Shown: positions 1 through 6,842, numbered from the stretch's first letter. The stretch: DNA of 13,258 bases from an uncultured Bacilli bacterium (GCA_947632685.1 CANRQD010000025.1:1-13258), one strand, 5' to 3'. Notes: generated by a model from the sequence alone, not told the origin. Made by a program: numbers and translations.

Positions 1-20
1 TCCTCCTTTGTTATATTATA
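1..20 (-). promoter_or_regulatory. -10 box and RBS of a leftward gene beyond the left edge
   Basis: Read on the minus strand, TATAAT (20-15) is preceded by TGA, making an extended -10, and is followed after 8 bases by GGAGGA (6-1). The start codon would lie just outside the window. The -35 position holds only an A run, so initiation would depend on the extended -10. The identity of the gene is unknown. Confidence 0.5.
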
Positions 21-21
21 T

Positions 22-50
22 CAAAAAAAGATAGGTGTTTTTTCCTATCT
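22..50 (-). terminator. Intrinsic terminator after the small membrane-peptide gene
   Basis: On the minus strand AGATAGG (50-44) pairs with CCTATCT (35-29) around an 8-base A-rich loop and is followed directly by seven T. This is a standard U-tract terminator. It lies about 40 bases beyond the stop of the leftward peptide gene at 90-182, and just upstream of the -10 box of the next leftward gene. Confidence 0.7.
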
Positions 51-89
51 GTCTATTTTTATGGGTACAGTTTAATGAAGAATTAAGTG

Positions 90-182
90 TCATTTTTTTA
101 TTACTACTATCATAACGATAAGGAGAAATAAAATGATAGCAATGAGCTTTAGAACTTTTATAACAAAAGTCTTAGTTTTCAT
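90..182 (-). CDS. 30-residue single-span membrane peptide, unknown role
   Basis: A very short gene not seen by length-filtered gene finding. Its protein begins MKTKTFVIKVLKLIAI, continues as an uninterrupted hydrophobic stretch (about residues 13-28) and ends KK before TGA. The layout is a lysine-rich start, one transmembrane helix and a basic tail. It has its own signals: promoter TTGTAT-17-TGG-TATAAT (275-247), a strong GGAGG (197-193) ten bases before ATG, and a terminator at 22-50, giving a transcript of roughly 220 bases. Self-contained hydrophobic peptides of this size are typical of type I toxins and of small membrane regulators, but no antisense RNA partner could be identified, so no function is assigned. 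The complete set of signals argues that it is expressed. Confidence 0.6.
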   Translation of the reverse strand: MKTKTFVIKVLKLIAIILFLLIVMIVVIKK

Positions 183-246
183 CTTTATCAAACCTCCTCT
201 CTATAAGAGATTTGGTAGACACTCAACAACTAATATTCCCTATGAA

Positions 247-275
247 ATTATACCAAACAATTGTTCTTTATACAA
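247..275 (-). promoter_or_regulatory. Promoter of the small membrane-peptide gene
   Basis: On the minus strand, TTGTAT (275-270), a 17-base spacer and TATAAT (252-247) with TGG directly before it (extended -10). Transcription would start near 240, leaving about 57 bases of leader. A 5-bp hairpin (TCTCT/AGAGA, 198-210) in the leader abuts the GGAGG and could affect translation. Confidence 0.65.
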
Positions 276-383
276 TAAAATTTGATACTAAATTTATGGC
301 AATTTAGAAAACACACTTGCAAATTGGCATAGAGATTTTCATTAATTTTATGATTATAATAATAAAAATTGTTAGGTGGTAAA

Positions 384-842
384 ATGAAAGAAGTATATGG
401 TGTAAAATCCCAGTTAAAAATATCTTTGCCAATAGCATTTGAAAACTTAGTTAATATTTTAATGACTCTTGTCGATACTTTAGTTATATCCCTAGTTGGA
501 ACAAAAGAATTAGCAGCACTTGGTGCAATGTCTGTAATTATTAATATGATGCAAATGAGTATTCAAACTATTAATGTATCTAATAATACGTTAGTGGCAA
601 ATTCATTAGGTGAAAATAATAAAAATAAAGTACAATTAATAGTTGGAAACTCAATTATTTTAACAATCATAATTTCACTAATAACAATTATTTTTATTTA
701 TCTAATCCAACCTATATTTCCACCATTATTCAAAGTTGATGGAATAGCGCTTACATATTTAACTATAAGATTAACTGGCTTTATGCAAAGTAGTTTAGTC
801 ACAGTTCTTTCAGGTTATCAAAGAAACAATATAATAAACTAA
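384..842 (+). pseudogene. MATE-family multidrug efflux transporter, 3' truncated
   Basis: The reading frame gives about 152 residues from the ATG at 384, chosen because AGGTGG (374-379) precedes it; an ATG 15 bases upstream lacks an RBS. The N-terminus (SLPIAFENLVNILMTLVDT, then several hydrophobic spans and the LVANSLGE stretch) matches the first third of MATE Na+/H+-coupled drug exporters, which are normally about 440-460 residues with 12 spans. Here the frame stops after GYQRNN, where the family continues into the rest of its first half. No MATE sequence was found downstream in any forward frame, so the loss looks like a deletion or replacement rather than a simple frameshift. A perfect 12-bp inverted repeat sits at the break. 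The fragment is unlikely to transport anything. Confidence 0.75.
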
Positions 843-870
843 CAATTAATTTAGCAGAAAATTAATTGTT
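841..870. repeat. 12-bp inverted repeat at the MATE truncation point
   Basis: AACAATTAATTT (841-852) and AAATTAATTGTT (859-870) are exact reverse complements around a 6-base loop. The repeat begins inside the stop codon of the broken MATE gene. Neither side has a U tract, so it is a poor terminator. It may be a scar or end of a small mobile element, or a retained hairpin. Confidence 0.45.
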
Positions 871-1007
871 TAAAAGTTGTCGTACTCCTTCCTTTACGGC
901 ACCGTTGAGAAATCTGTTTAAACTATTCGAATGAAATCTATGTCAATAATTTAATTAAGAAGATTAAAATATCAGAACTTGAAAACTATATTAAGACTAT
1001 GAACTAA
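871..1007 (+). pseudogene. Possible degenerate coding remnant
   Basis: This stretch has no intact gene. It holds two open pieces in different frames: one around 875-930 ending RNLFKLFE, and one from about 928 to 1007 ending KIKISELENYIKTMN before TAA. If joined by a frameshift near 930 they would read as the C-terminal end of one protein. The 875-930 part is richer in G+C than its surroundings. The protein is not recognised, and chance open frames cannot be excluded. Confidence 0.2.
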
Positions 1008-1031
1008 TATTTTATTAATGAGATGGTGTAA

Positions 1032-1060
1032 TTGCCAAAAATTACTTTTTATGTTATTAT
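1032..1060 (+). promoter_or_regulatory. Promoter of the first Cys-His-Asp gene
   Basis: TTGCCA (1032-1037), a 17-base spacer and TATTAT (1055-1060) preceded by TGT, an extended -10. Its position downstream of the upstream ATG at 1018 supports the start at 1090. Confidence 0.6.
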
Positions 1061-1089
1061 ATACACTATTCAAAAAAGAGGTGTTTTGG

Positions 1090-1812
1090 ATGGTTACATT
1101 AAAAGAAAAAGTTAAATGGAATTTGTATTGTAGGAAAAGTTATTATTTAACATGTTATGGATTAAATAAGGGATTAATAAAACTATATACTGAAGATCAA
1201 GAAATAATGGATAGATTTAGAAATACTTATTATGGTGGTGTTCCACTTTCTATAATGCTTTTATGTCTTAGTTGGACCAGTGGAAAATGTTATGATACTG
1301 CATTAATTCTTGCATCAGCTTTTCATGATTGTGAAGATGTTTGTATGGTTGATGCAGATATACAAGGAATTTCATTAAATTCTGCTAATTTAGAAGATTT
1401 TAAAAAACAATTAGGATATTTACCAGAACACTATGGTAATCATTGCTTTGTTGAAATTAGAGATAAAAATGGTATTACATGGGTATATGATACGACAAAA
1501 GGATATGTTATTGAAAAAAATTTATATTATAAAATAGAAAAACCAATTATAACTAAAATAAATGATAAAAACGCTATTCTTAATAATCCAGAATATCAAG
1601 ATATGCTCGAGCAAGATTTAGAACATGATAAATATGCACTACATATTATTATGCCTAATATAGAAGCAATATTGCAAAAAGCAAAAGACGATAATGAATT
1701 ATATTCTAAAGAATTAGAACATGAAATCCATGTATTTAAAGAAAAAATAAATTATAATGGTATATGTGAAGAAATAAAAAAAGATAAGAAAGTAAAAGGA
1801 TTTTTTAGGTAA
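1090..1812 (+). CDS. Transglutaminase/cysteine-protease-fold-like protein
   Basis: A 240-residue protein. The start at 1090 (MVTLKEKVKW) is chosen over an ATG at 1018 because AGAGGTG (1077-1083) precedes it and the promoter lies between the two. The central part shows Cys67 at the start of a helix-like segment (SGKCYDTALILASAF), His118 (GNHCFVEIRD) and Asp134 (TWVYDTTKGYV). This order and spacing (C-51-H-16-D) is that of the transglutaminase-like superfamily, which covers transglutaminases, peptidases and amidases. The C-terminal third is charged and probably helical. There is no signal peptide or membrane span, so it is likely cytoplasmic. The next gene, 15 bases on, has the same triad layout in a different sequence. 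The family was not recognised by name and the substrate is unknown. The fold assignment comes from motif spacing and is moderately sure. Confidence 0.6.
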   Translation: MVTLKEKVKWNLYCRKSYYLTCYGLNKGLIKLYTEDQEIMDRFRNTYYGGVPLSIMLLCLSWTSGKCYDTALILASAFHDCEDVCMVDADIQGISLNSANLEDFKKQLGYLPEHYGNHCFVEIRDKNGITWVYDTTKGYVIEKNLYYKIEKPIITKINDKNAILNNPEYQDMLEQDLEHDKYALHIIMPNIEAILQKAKDDNELYSKELEHEIHVFKEKINYNGICEEIKKDKKVKGFFR

Positions 1813-1827
1813 TAAGGGATAAATGAA

Positions 1828-2532
1828 ATGTTTGGAATTAATGAAATATTAGATAAAGTTGTTTTGAAAAAAGAATTAACTGAAGCAGAAAAATTTAAAA
1901 TATTACGATCTAAAAGAATTGATACAAGAGTTGTAGAATATTTAATGAATAAACTAAATAATTTACATATTGAGGTGTTAGGTAAATATAAGGGTTCATT
2001 GTTTGAATTAATGCAAGTAGGAAAACTTGAAGGATGGTGTTGGCAAACAACAGAATCAGCAATAGTATTTTTAAACGATGATGATTATATTGAGAGAGGA
2101 AACTTAAGATTTGATGAAAGAACACCAAAATATTATCATTCATGGATATGTTTTAAATTTGATAGTACAGAATATGTTCTGGATCCGTGTTTAAATTTTT
2201 TATGCAAAAAGAGTGATTATTCAAAAATGTTTGAAAGTGATGTAAAAGGAAAAGTAAGTGCTAAAGCAGTAAGAGAAGAATTAATTAGACAAGTTACTGT
2301 ACCTAAAGAGGAAGATAATTCAGAAGCGAACAAATCATTTGAATCATTTATGAAAAGTTTGATGGGAGAATCTTATGATGGTTATGTGGAAAGTAAAAAA
2401 GATGAGATTACAGTTCATGGACCAGAAGATGTAAATACTCCATTATACAGAAATGGTGCAGGTTATAAAACAGAAATAGAAAATGGAAAAGTAAAAAAAT
2501 TAACAGTTCATTATTATTACATAGATTGTTAG
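1828..2532 (+). CDS. Second Cys-His-Asp transglutaminase-like protein
   Basis: A 234-residue protein started by ATG at 1828 behind AAGGGA (1814-1819) and probably co-transcribed with the preceding gene. Its likely catalytic residues are Cys71 (EGWCWQTTESAIVFL), His104 (KYYHSWICF) and Asp119 (YVLDPCLNF), with spacing C-33-H-15-D. The order and the local hydrophobic patterns match the neighbour, although the rest of the sequence differs, so the two may be diverged paralogues or partners. The N-terminal 60 residues are helical and charged. The tail after residue 150 is rich in E, K and S and ends in an aromatic patch (VHYYYIDC). No export signal is visible. The substrate is unknown. Confidence 0.6.
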   Translation: MFGINEILDKVVLKKELTEAEKFKILRSKRIDTRVVEYLMNKLNNLHIEVLGKYKGSLFELMQVGKLEGWCWQTTESAIVFLNDDDYIERGNLRFDERTPKYYHSWICFKFDSTEYVLDPCLNFLCKKSDYSKMFESDVKGKVSAKAVREELIRQVTVPKEEDNSEANKSFESFMKSLMGESYDGYVESKKDEITVHGPEDVNTPLYRNGAGYKTEIENGKVKKLTVHYYYIDC

Positions 2533-2578
2533 TATTAAAAAATTAGAAAAATGTGTAAAATTATTTTTTCGAATAGTT

Positions 2579-2693
2579 TATAATTTAGATAGAGAACGAT
2601 TTGAAAAAAAGAGGAACATTCGATTCCGGAAGTGAATGTCACCTCATTATAAGTTATGGCACTCATTCAGTGATGAAAGAGTGTCAATTTTTT
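2579..2693 (+). ncRNA. Candidate structured small RNA
   Basis: A TATAAT at 2579-2584 (no good -35) would start RNA near 2591. About 100 bases follow with two hairpins. The first (2611-2645) is GAGG/CCTC, ACATTC/GAATGT and a TT-CCGG-AA tip with small internal loops. The second (2658-2685) is a terminator. No open frame with an RBS explains the region; a 63-codon TTG-initiated frame lacks one. It does not match riboswitch classes I can recall, and no gene directly follows. Alternatively it is just the 3' end of the preceding transcript plus an opposite-strand terminator: the first hairpin read on the minus strand is followed by seven T (2610-2604). Confidence 0.35.
2658..2693 (+). terminator. 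Intrinsic terminator with GTGA tetraloop
   Basis: GGCACTC (2658-2664) pairs with GAGTGTC (2679-2685, one G-U pair). Inside, an A/A mismatch and TTCA/TGAA close a GTGA (GNRA-type) loop. TTTTTT follows at 2688-2693. It ends transcription of the two Cys-His-Asp genes or of the candidate small RNA. Confidence 0.7.
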
Positions 2694-2997
2694 ATTACTG
2701 CTACAAAAAATTCTTTTCTTCATACTTATCAATTTCCCTTTCTTTCTAAAGATTGGAGGCAGACACTTATATCATTTATCATTAATATTTGAAATTATAT
2801 TATAATCAATATTAGAAAACATTAAACAGTGATTAATTTTATTATTTATTATTCCTCAATAAGGTATTTTGATATACTTGTTAAAATATTTAGGAGTTAA
2901 TTATTTTGTCATTAAAGAAAATAATATTAAAAATTAGTAATTATCTATCACTAATTGAAAAAAGATGGTACAATTTTATATAAAGGGAGGTTTCAAT
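2694..2997. other. AT-rich intergenic stretch with a decayed promoter/RBS unit
   Basis: Nothing intact is seen up to the next promoter. At 2870-2908 there is TGA-TATACT (2870-2878), then TAGGAG (2891-2896), then TTAATTATTTTG. This resembles the unit in front of the gene at 3813 (TGA-TATAAT, AAGGAGGG, TTAATTATG), with the ATG position altered to ATT. A TTG at 2906 would open only a 25-codon basic peptide overlapping the next promoter. A degenerate gene start is the simplest reading. Confidence 0.3.
2966..2990 (+). promoter_or_regulatory. Extended -10 promoter and RBS of the 2998 gene
   Basis: TGG-TACAAT (2966-2974) is an extended -10 without a clear -35 at normal distance. AAGGGAGG (2983-2990) lies 7 bases before ATG at 2998 and fixes that start; the ATG at 2965 falls upstream of the -10 and has no RBS. 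Confidence 0.5.
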
Positions 2998-3738
2998 ATG
3001 ACTAATGAGGAGATTCATGAGGTAAAGAATTTGTATAATGAATATTTGGTATTACAAAAAATGATTAGTGATTTAAAAGATAAAACTTTAAAATTTAAAA
3101 CAAATACTCAATCAAAATTAATATCATATGATGATATTGAACAAATTAAAATATTATCAAAGGAAGATGCTTTAAGAAAACTATATATAGAAAAAGCGAA
3201 AAAATCAAAAAATTTATTTAATATAAAAGTTTATATGGGAAGTTATTATTACTATAATGGTCCTGGAAGTAATGAATTTACTGATATAGATGATTTATTA
3301 ACGTTTGAAAATGATCCAAAGGCAGTATATAGGGTTTTCTGTGATATTGAGAATATATATGATAGTCGATATGAAAATAATTATGATGTTATATATTATT
3401 CTCAAAAAGAAAAATTTGAAAAATATGAACGAGAGAATACGATAATTGTTGTTCCAAATGAAGATATTAAGAAATCAATTATAGAAGCTAGTCAATATTC
3501 AGATTATGAAAGATTTCGTGGAATTAATAGATATTTTGGACTATCTGGAAATATGGACGAAAATATAAAGTTCAATAGAAAGGGTGATGTAGATTCTTTT
3601 GGGGATCTCAAACCTATACAATATTATTTTTTTAACTTACTTATCAATATGGAACCAGAAGAAGCTGTAGTTAAATTAACAAAAAAATATAAACCATATA
3701 GAAATTTTTATAATTATACTTGTTTAGAAAAAAAATAA
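2998..3738 (+). CDS. Unrecognised protein with N-terminal coiled coil
   Basis: A 246-residue protein beginning MTNEEIHEVKNLYNEY. Residues about 5-45 are charged with heptad-like hydrophobic spacing (VKNLYNEYLVLQKMISDLKD), suggesting a coiled coil. The middle is rich in Tyr, Asn and Asp (MGSYYYYNGPGSNEF, then FCDIENIYDSRYENNYD) and looks like a compact alpha/beta domain. No catalytic signature, signal peptide or membrane span is visible. Architecture and composition resemble the gene at 4923 (coiled coil, then a Tyr/Asp-rich domain), hinting at a shared origin, although no extended identity is apparent. It has its own promoter. Function unknown. Confidence 0.65.
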   Translation: MTNEEIHEVKNLYNEYLVLQKMISDLKDKTLKFKTNTQSKLISYDDIEQIKILSKEDALRKLYIEKAKKSKNLFNIKVYMGSYYYYNGPGSNEFTDIDDLLTFENDPKAVYRVFCDIENIYDSRYENNYDVIYYSQKEKFEKYERENTIIVVPNEDIKKSIIEASQYSDYERFRGINRYFGLSGNMDENIKFNRKGDVDSFGDLKPIQYYFFNLLINMEPEEAVVKLTKKYKPYRNFYNYTCLEKK

Positions 3739-3781
3739 TACTTATTATATGATTATATTTAAAAAATTAATTAACACATTA

Positions 3782-3805
3782 TGATATAATATCAACTAAG
3801 GAGGG
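3782..3805 (+). promoter_or_regulatory. Extended -10 promoter and RBS of the 3813 gene
   Basis: TGA-TATAAT (3782-3790) and AAGGAGGG (3798-3805), 7 bases before ATG at 3813. No good -35 is seen at 17 bases. The spacing from -10 to RBS is close to that of the units at 2966 and 4890. Confidence 0.55.
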
Positions 3806-3812
3806 TTTAATT

Positions 3813-4847
3813 ATGATTTATTCAGCTACAATTGAAAAAAGAAATGAACATTGTAAAAAAATAAAAACTAATTGTTTGATTGCATTATGTGAAATTGGAG
3901 ATGATTATAAATCATTTTGTGATGATTTAGAAGAATTAGTTAAATCTAAAAATAATTGGGATTTAGTTAATAAAATATATCATACTATGCAAGGAAATTT
4001 ATCTATTGGTTCTAACAAATATAAAGATTTTATGGATAAACATAAATATACTATAGACATAATGAATAAGTATTCTTGCTTGGATAATATAACTGTTTTA
4101 AGTTATGATATAACAGGAAAACGTAAAGAAAATTTAGCTGAAGATTATTTTTATCAATATATTAAGGAGCATAATGATGATATAGAAACAATAAAAGCAG
4201 TAGCATTAAAAATTAAATCTCTCGGATTTAATGAGATTTATTTTGGAGAAAAATTAGATTTTACTAAAAGTGAATATACGTTAGATACTTTGTATGGAAG
4301 TAATTTTGCTTATCTTGAAAATATTGAAGTTAATCCTACATATTTAAGTAGTCCAATAAAATATGGAACAAATGATTCGTGTTATTGCATGAATTTAGAA
4401 ACTATTGGTTTTGGAAATAATAAAGAAATAAGTAAATATTGTAGAAATATAAAATTAAATAGTTTAATATTTGATCCAAATAGATTGCCAAATGAAATAA
4501 CAGTAGAATCTACTATAGATGTAATTTATAAATTAGCACAAAAGAAAAAAGCAGAATATGATGATTTGAAACATTCCATAGATTTAAGCATATCTGCTAG
4601 CGATTTAAATGATTATTTCGAACGTTTTAAAGTAGTAACTGAAAGAATTGATAAAATAAAAGATAATCAGGAATTAGTTGATTTATTGAGTCAAATGCAA
4701 AATACTTTGACACAATTACAATTGTTTGGAGCTAATTTTGAAAATCAAATAATTGCTTCTCATACAGGTATTACAGATGAAACAATGAAAAAAGAAAAAA
4801 AATTATATATAGATAGAAGAGATTGGGCTAGTCTGGATATTGATTAA
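3813..4847 (+). CDS. Unrecognised 344-residue cytoplasmic protein
   Basis: Starts MIYSATIEKRNEHCKKIKTN behind a strong RBS. The N-terminal ~130 residues are predicted mostly helical by eye. Residues about 140-230 look mixed and contain several Cys (SCYCMNLETIGFG, KYCRNIKL), but not in a regular zinc-finger spacing. From about 235 to 315 there is another long helical, coiled-coil-like stretch (ERIDKIKDNQELVDLLSQMQ). No signal peptide, membrane span or recognisable active site was found. It has its own promoter and lies between two other orphan genes on the same strand, 74 and 75 bases from them. Function unknown; accessory or defence-type cargo is possible but unsupported. Confidence 0.65.
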   Translation: MIYSATIEKRNEHCKKIKTNCLIALCEIGDDYKSFCDDLEELVKSKNNWDLVNKIYHTMQGNLSIGSNKYKDFMDKHKYTIDIMNKYSCLDNITVLSYDITGKRKENLAEDYFYQYIKEHNDDIETIKAVALKIKSLGFNEIYFGEKLDFTKSEYTLDTLYGSNFAYLENIEVNPTYLSSPIKYGTNDSCYCMNLETIGFGNNKEISKYCRNIKLNSLIFDPNRLPNEITVESTIDVIYKLAQKKKAEYDDLKHSIDLSISASDLNDYFERFKVVTERIDKIKDNQELVDLLSQMQNTLTQLQLFGANFENQIIASHTGITDETMKKEKKLYIDRRDWASLDID

Positions 4848-4869
4848 ATTTTAGTAAATTTCAATAAAA

Positions 4870-4913
4870 ATGAAAAGATTAATTAAACGTGTTATAATTA
4901 TAAGTAAGGGAGG
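4870..4913 (+). promoter_or_regulatory. Promoter and RBS of the 4923 gene
   Basis: ATGAAA (4870-4875), a 17-base spacer and TATAAT (4893-4898) with TGT before it. GGGAGG (4908-4913) lies 9 bases before ATG at 4923. Confidence 0.6.
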
Positions 4914-4922
4914 TTTTATTTT

Positions 4923-5453
4923 ATGGATAGAATTTTAAAGATAAATAAACTTAAAGAATTAGAGGGTGCTATTAAAGAAAAACAAAAACAAATTCGACAA
5001 GATGAAATTGAATTAGAAAAATTAAAAAAACAATATGATATTGAAAATGTATCACAGTTACCAATTTTGCTTTTTATGATTAATACAACATTACCAATGC
5101 CAGATGATGAAGATGATTGGAAATATAAATATATTTATTATTGTCCTGATTTAGACAACATAAAATGTATTGAAAGAAATCGAAAAAATGATTTTTTGCA
5201 AAATACTGTTGATTTAAGAGAGCAATTTGAAGACTTTGATGTACCAAAAAAATGTTGGATTGGAAATTGTTATTATGAAAATCAAGATGCAATTATGCAA
5301 GCTGTATCCATTTTAAAATCAAATATCGATGAAATATTTAATTCAAGAAATATTGATTCTTGGTCTGATTTGGGAGTTATTTTAACTAATGAATTTATTA
5401 AAAACGGACATTCTAAAGTTTTAAAACCTAATACTACTACAAAATGTATATAA
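4923..5453 (+). CDS. Unrecognised protein with N-terminal coiled coil
   Basis: A 176-residue protein. Residues about 8-40 (LKELEGAIKEKQKQIRQDEI and on through LEKLKKQY) form a strong coiled-coil candidate. The rest is a small acidic and aromatic domain containing PMPDDEDDWKYKYIYYCPDL and VPKKCWIGNCYYENQDA. A C-terminal helix ends in a Lys/Thr tail. No membrane span or catalytic motif is visible. The layout resembles the protein at 2998. It is the last gene of the orphan island and is followed 40 bases later by an intrinsic terminator. Function unknown. Confidence 0.65.
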   Translation: MDRILKINKLKELEGAIKEKQKQIRQDEIELEKLKKQYDIENVSQLPILLFMINTTLPMPDDEDDWKYKYIYYCPDLDNIKCIERNRKNDFLQNTVDLREQFEDFDVPKKCWIGNCYYENQDAIMQAVSILKSNIDEIFNSRNIDSWSDLGVILTNEFIKNGHSKVLKPNTTTKCI

Positions 5454-5492
5454 TATTTTGAAAAGTTAGGTAATATTTCAAAAGATTAGGTT

Positions 5493-5523
5493 AGTACCGA
5501 CTTATGCAGTTGGTACTATTTTT
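5493..5523 (+). terminator. Intrinsic terminator closing the orphan island
   Basis: AGTACCGAC (5493-5501) pairs with GTTGGTACT (5509-5517, one G-U pair) around a 7-base loop, followed by ATTTTT. It ends the 4923 transcript and separates the island from the glycan operon. Confidence 0.7.
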
Positions 5524-5575
5524 ATTAGCATTAATCTTATCTCCTTCCAATTAGAAAATTGAAGGCGAATAGTAC
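5513..5575. repeat. Nested inverted repeats overlapping the terminator
   Basis: GTACTATT (5513-5520), part of the terminator's 3' arm, is also an exact reverse complement of AATAGTAC (5568-5575). Inside lies a second hairpin, CCTTCCAATT (5543-5552) against AATTGAAGG (5557-5565) with one bulged C. The two folds are mutually exclusive. From 5576 to 5726 only featureless AT-rich DNA is seen. Confidence 0.4.
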
Positions 5576-5726
5576 TTAAACTATTAAATATTAATAATAA
5601 AAATATAAATATGTGAATATATATACAAAAAGTTTTTTATTATAATAAATGAATGTTGCAATTAAATATATAGTTATGAAAATAAAATTAATTATTTATA
5701 AATAATGCTGTTATATATTATCATAA

Positions 5727-5755
5727 TTGAAAAATAAGTTAGTGTATGATAAAAT
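5727..5755 (+). promoter_or_regulatory. Promoter of the six-gene glycan operon
   Basis: TTGAAA (5727-5732), a 17-base spacer and TAAAAT (5750-5755) preceded by TGA (extended -10). The start would be near 5762, giving a ~65-base leader. The leader holds an AU-only 8-bp hairpin (5780-5787 with 5794-5801), just before AAAGGA (5804-5809). That RBS is 17 bases from the first ATG, an unusually long gap. Confidence 0.65.
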
Positions 5756-5826
5756 TTTAATTAAGAACTATATAGATTAATTAAATAATTAACTATTTAA
5801 TAGAAAGGATAATTGGTAAATAATTT

Positions 5827-6828
5827 ATGATAGAAGAATTAATAGAAATATCAAAAATTGTAGGAATGAGAAATGATTATGTCCAAGCAGGTGGTGGAAA
5901 TAATTCTGTAAAACTAGATAATCAATATATGGCAATAAAATCATCTGGAACTTTATTATCTGATATGAAAATTAATGAAGGTTATACAATTATAGATTAT
6001 CAAAAAGTAAAAAATATGTTATTAACCGGTATTAAATCTGAAAAAGAGATATTAAAGGAATGTCATATCTCAGGAAAAAAAGCATCAATTGAAGTATTTT
6101 TACATGCTTTTTGTAAAAAATACACTATTCATATTCATTCTCTATTATCAAATATTTTATTAACCAAAAAAGATTGTGAAAAAGAAATTGAAAAATTATT
6201 TAAAGATTCTATAGTTATTGATTATAAAACACCAGGTGTTGAATTAGCACAAGAATTAATAAAAAAATATAATAATCAAGAAATTATATTTTTAAAAAAT
6301 CATGGATTAATAGTAACTTCTGATGATTATAGTAAAATTACTAAATTAATTTCTAGAGTAGATCAAACTATATCAAACTATTTAAATATAAATTTAGAAA
6401 AATTTAATTATGTAACAGATATATATAACTGTATAAAAAAATATTCAGATGATTTAGTTTTTTTATCAGAAGATAAAGATATATATAAAGCTTTAGAGAT
6501 AAATAAAGGAAAACTATGGAATTATAAATTTTGTCCAGATTGTGTAGTATATTGTGGACCAAAAGAATTAGAAATAGATAGTATCGAGCAAGATTTATTT
6601 GAACAACATATTAAAAAATATGAAAATATAACACTAATTTTATATAAAAATAATATATATATTTGTGCAGATACCTTAAAAAAAGCAAGAGAAATTGAAT
6701 CAGTTTTAAGTTTTAGTGCTAAAATATTTATTAATAATTTTGGAGAAAAATTAGATTATTTAAATGAAGATGAAGTTTATAAATTATATCATAGTGATTT
6801 TGAGAAATATCGTCAAAATGTAAAATAG
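5827..6828 (+). CDS. Class II aldolase/adducin-family protein
   Basis: A 333-residue protein. The N-terminal ~190 residues carry the class II aldolase signature: GGGNNS (22-27), SSG (39-41, the phosphate-binding region), Glu89, the metal-binding pair His102 and His104 (IHIHS) and His159 (KNHG). This family uses zinc to split or join short phosphorylated sugars such as fuculose- or rhamnulose-1-phosphate. The protein is about 120 residues longer than a simple aldolase. The extra part (FCPDCVVYCGP, then YKNNIYICADTLKKAREIES) resembles the linker that follows the aldolase domain in rhamnulose-phosphate aldolase/dehydrogenase fusions, but here no dehydrogenase follows. As first gene of the operon it probably makes or breaks the sugar or polyol phosphate used by the downstream nucleotidyltransferases. 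The substrate is unknown. The start has a poorly spaced RBS, but no better start is seen. Confidence 0.8.
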   Translation: MIEELIEISKIVGMRNDYVQAGGGNNSVKLDNQYMAIKSSGTLLSDMKINEGYTIIDYQKVKNMLLTGIKSEKEILKECHISGKKASIEVFLHAFCKKYTIHIHSLLSNILLTKKDCEKEIEKLFKDSIVIDYKTPGVELAQELIKKYNNQEIIFLKNHGLIVTSDDYSKITKLISRVDQTISNYLNINLEKFNYVTDIYNCIKKYSDDLVFLSEDKDIYKALEINKGKLWNYKFCPDCVVYCGPKELEIDSIEQDLFEQHIKKYENITLILYKNNIYICADTLKKAREIESVLSFSAKIFINNFGEKLDYLNEDEVYKLYHSDFEKYRQNVK

Positions 6829-6842
6829 AGAGTAGTGATTTT

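Noticed and set aside
1910..2143. Leftward frame of 77 codons inside the second Cys-His-Asp gene
   Set aside because: Antisense shadow of a well-supported gene with no RBS or promoter; the same applies to leftward frames at 5080-5292 and 6869-7156.
2604..2760. T-box riboswitch on the minus strand (GAGGTGACA before a terminator hairpin)
   Set aside because: The invariant TGGN that pairs with the tRNA end is absent, and there is no leftward gene downstream to regulate.
2601..2792. 63-codon forward frame over the hairpins
   Set aside because: TTG start without RBS, low-complexity product, and the frame runs through two hairpins and a terminator.
1090..5453. A named phage-defence system in the orphan island
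   Set aside because: No nuclease, helicase, kinase, reverse transcriptase or other defence signature could be seen in these five proteins.
5513..5545. Leftward mini-frame starting at an ATG behind GGAG in the repeat region
   Set aside because: Only eight codons before a stop, and no leftward promoter was found.
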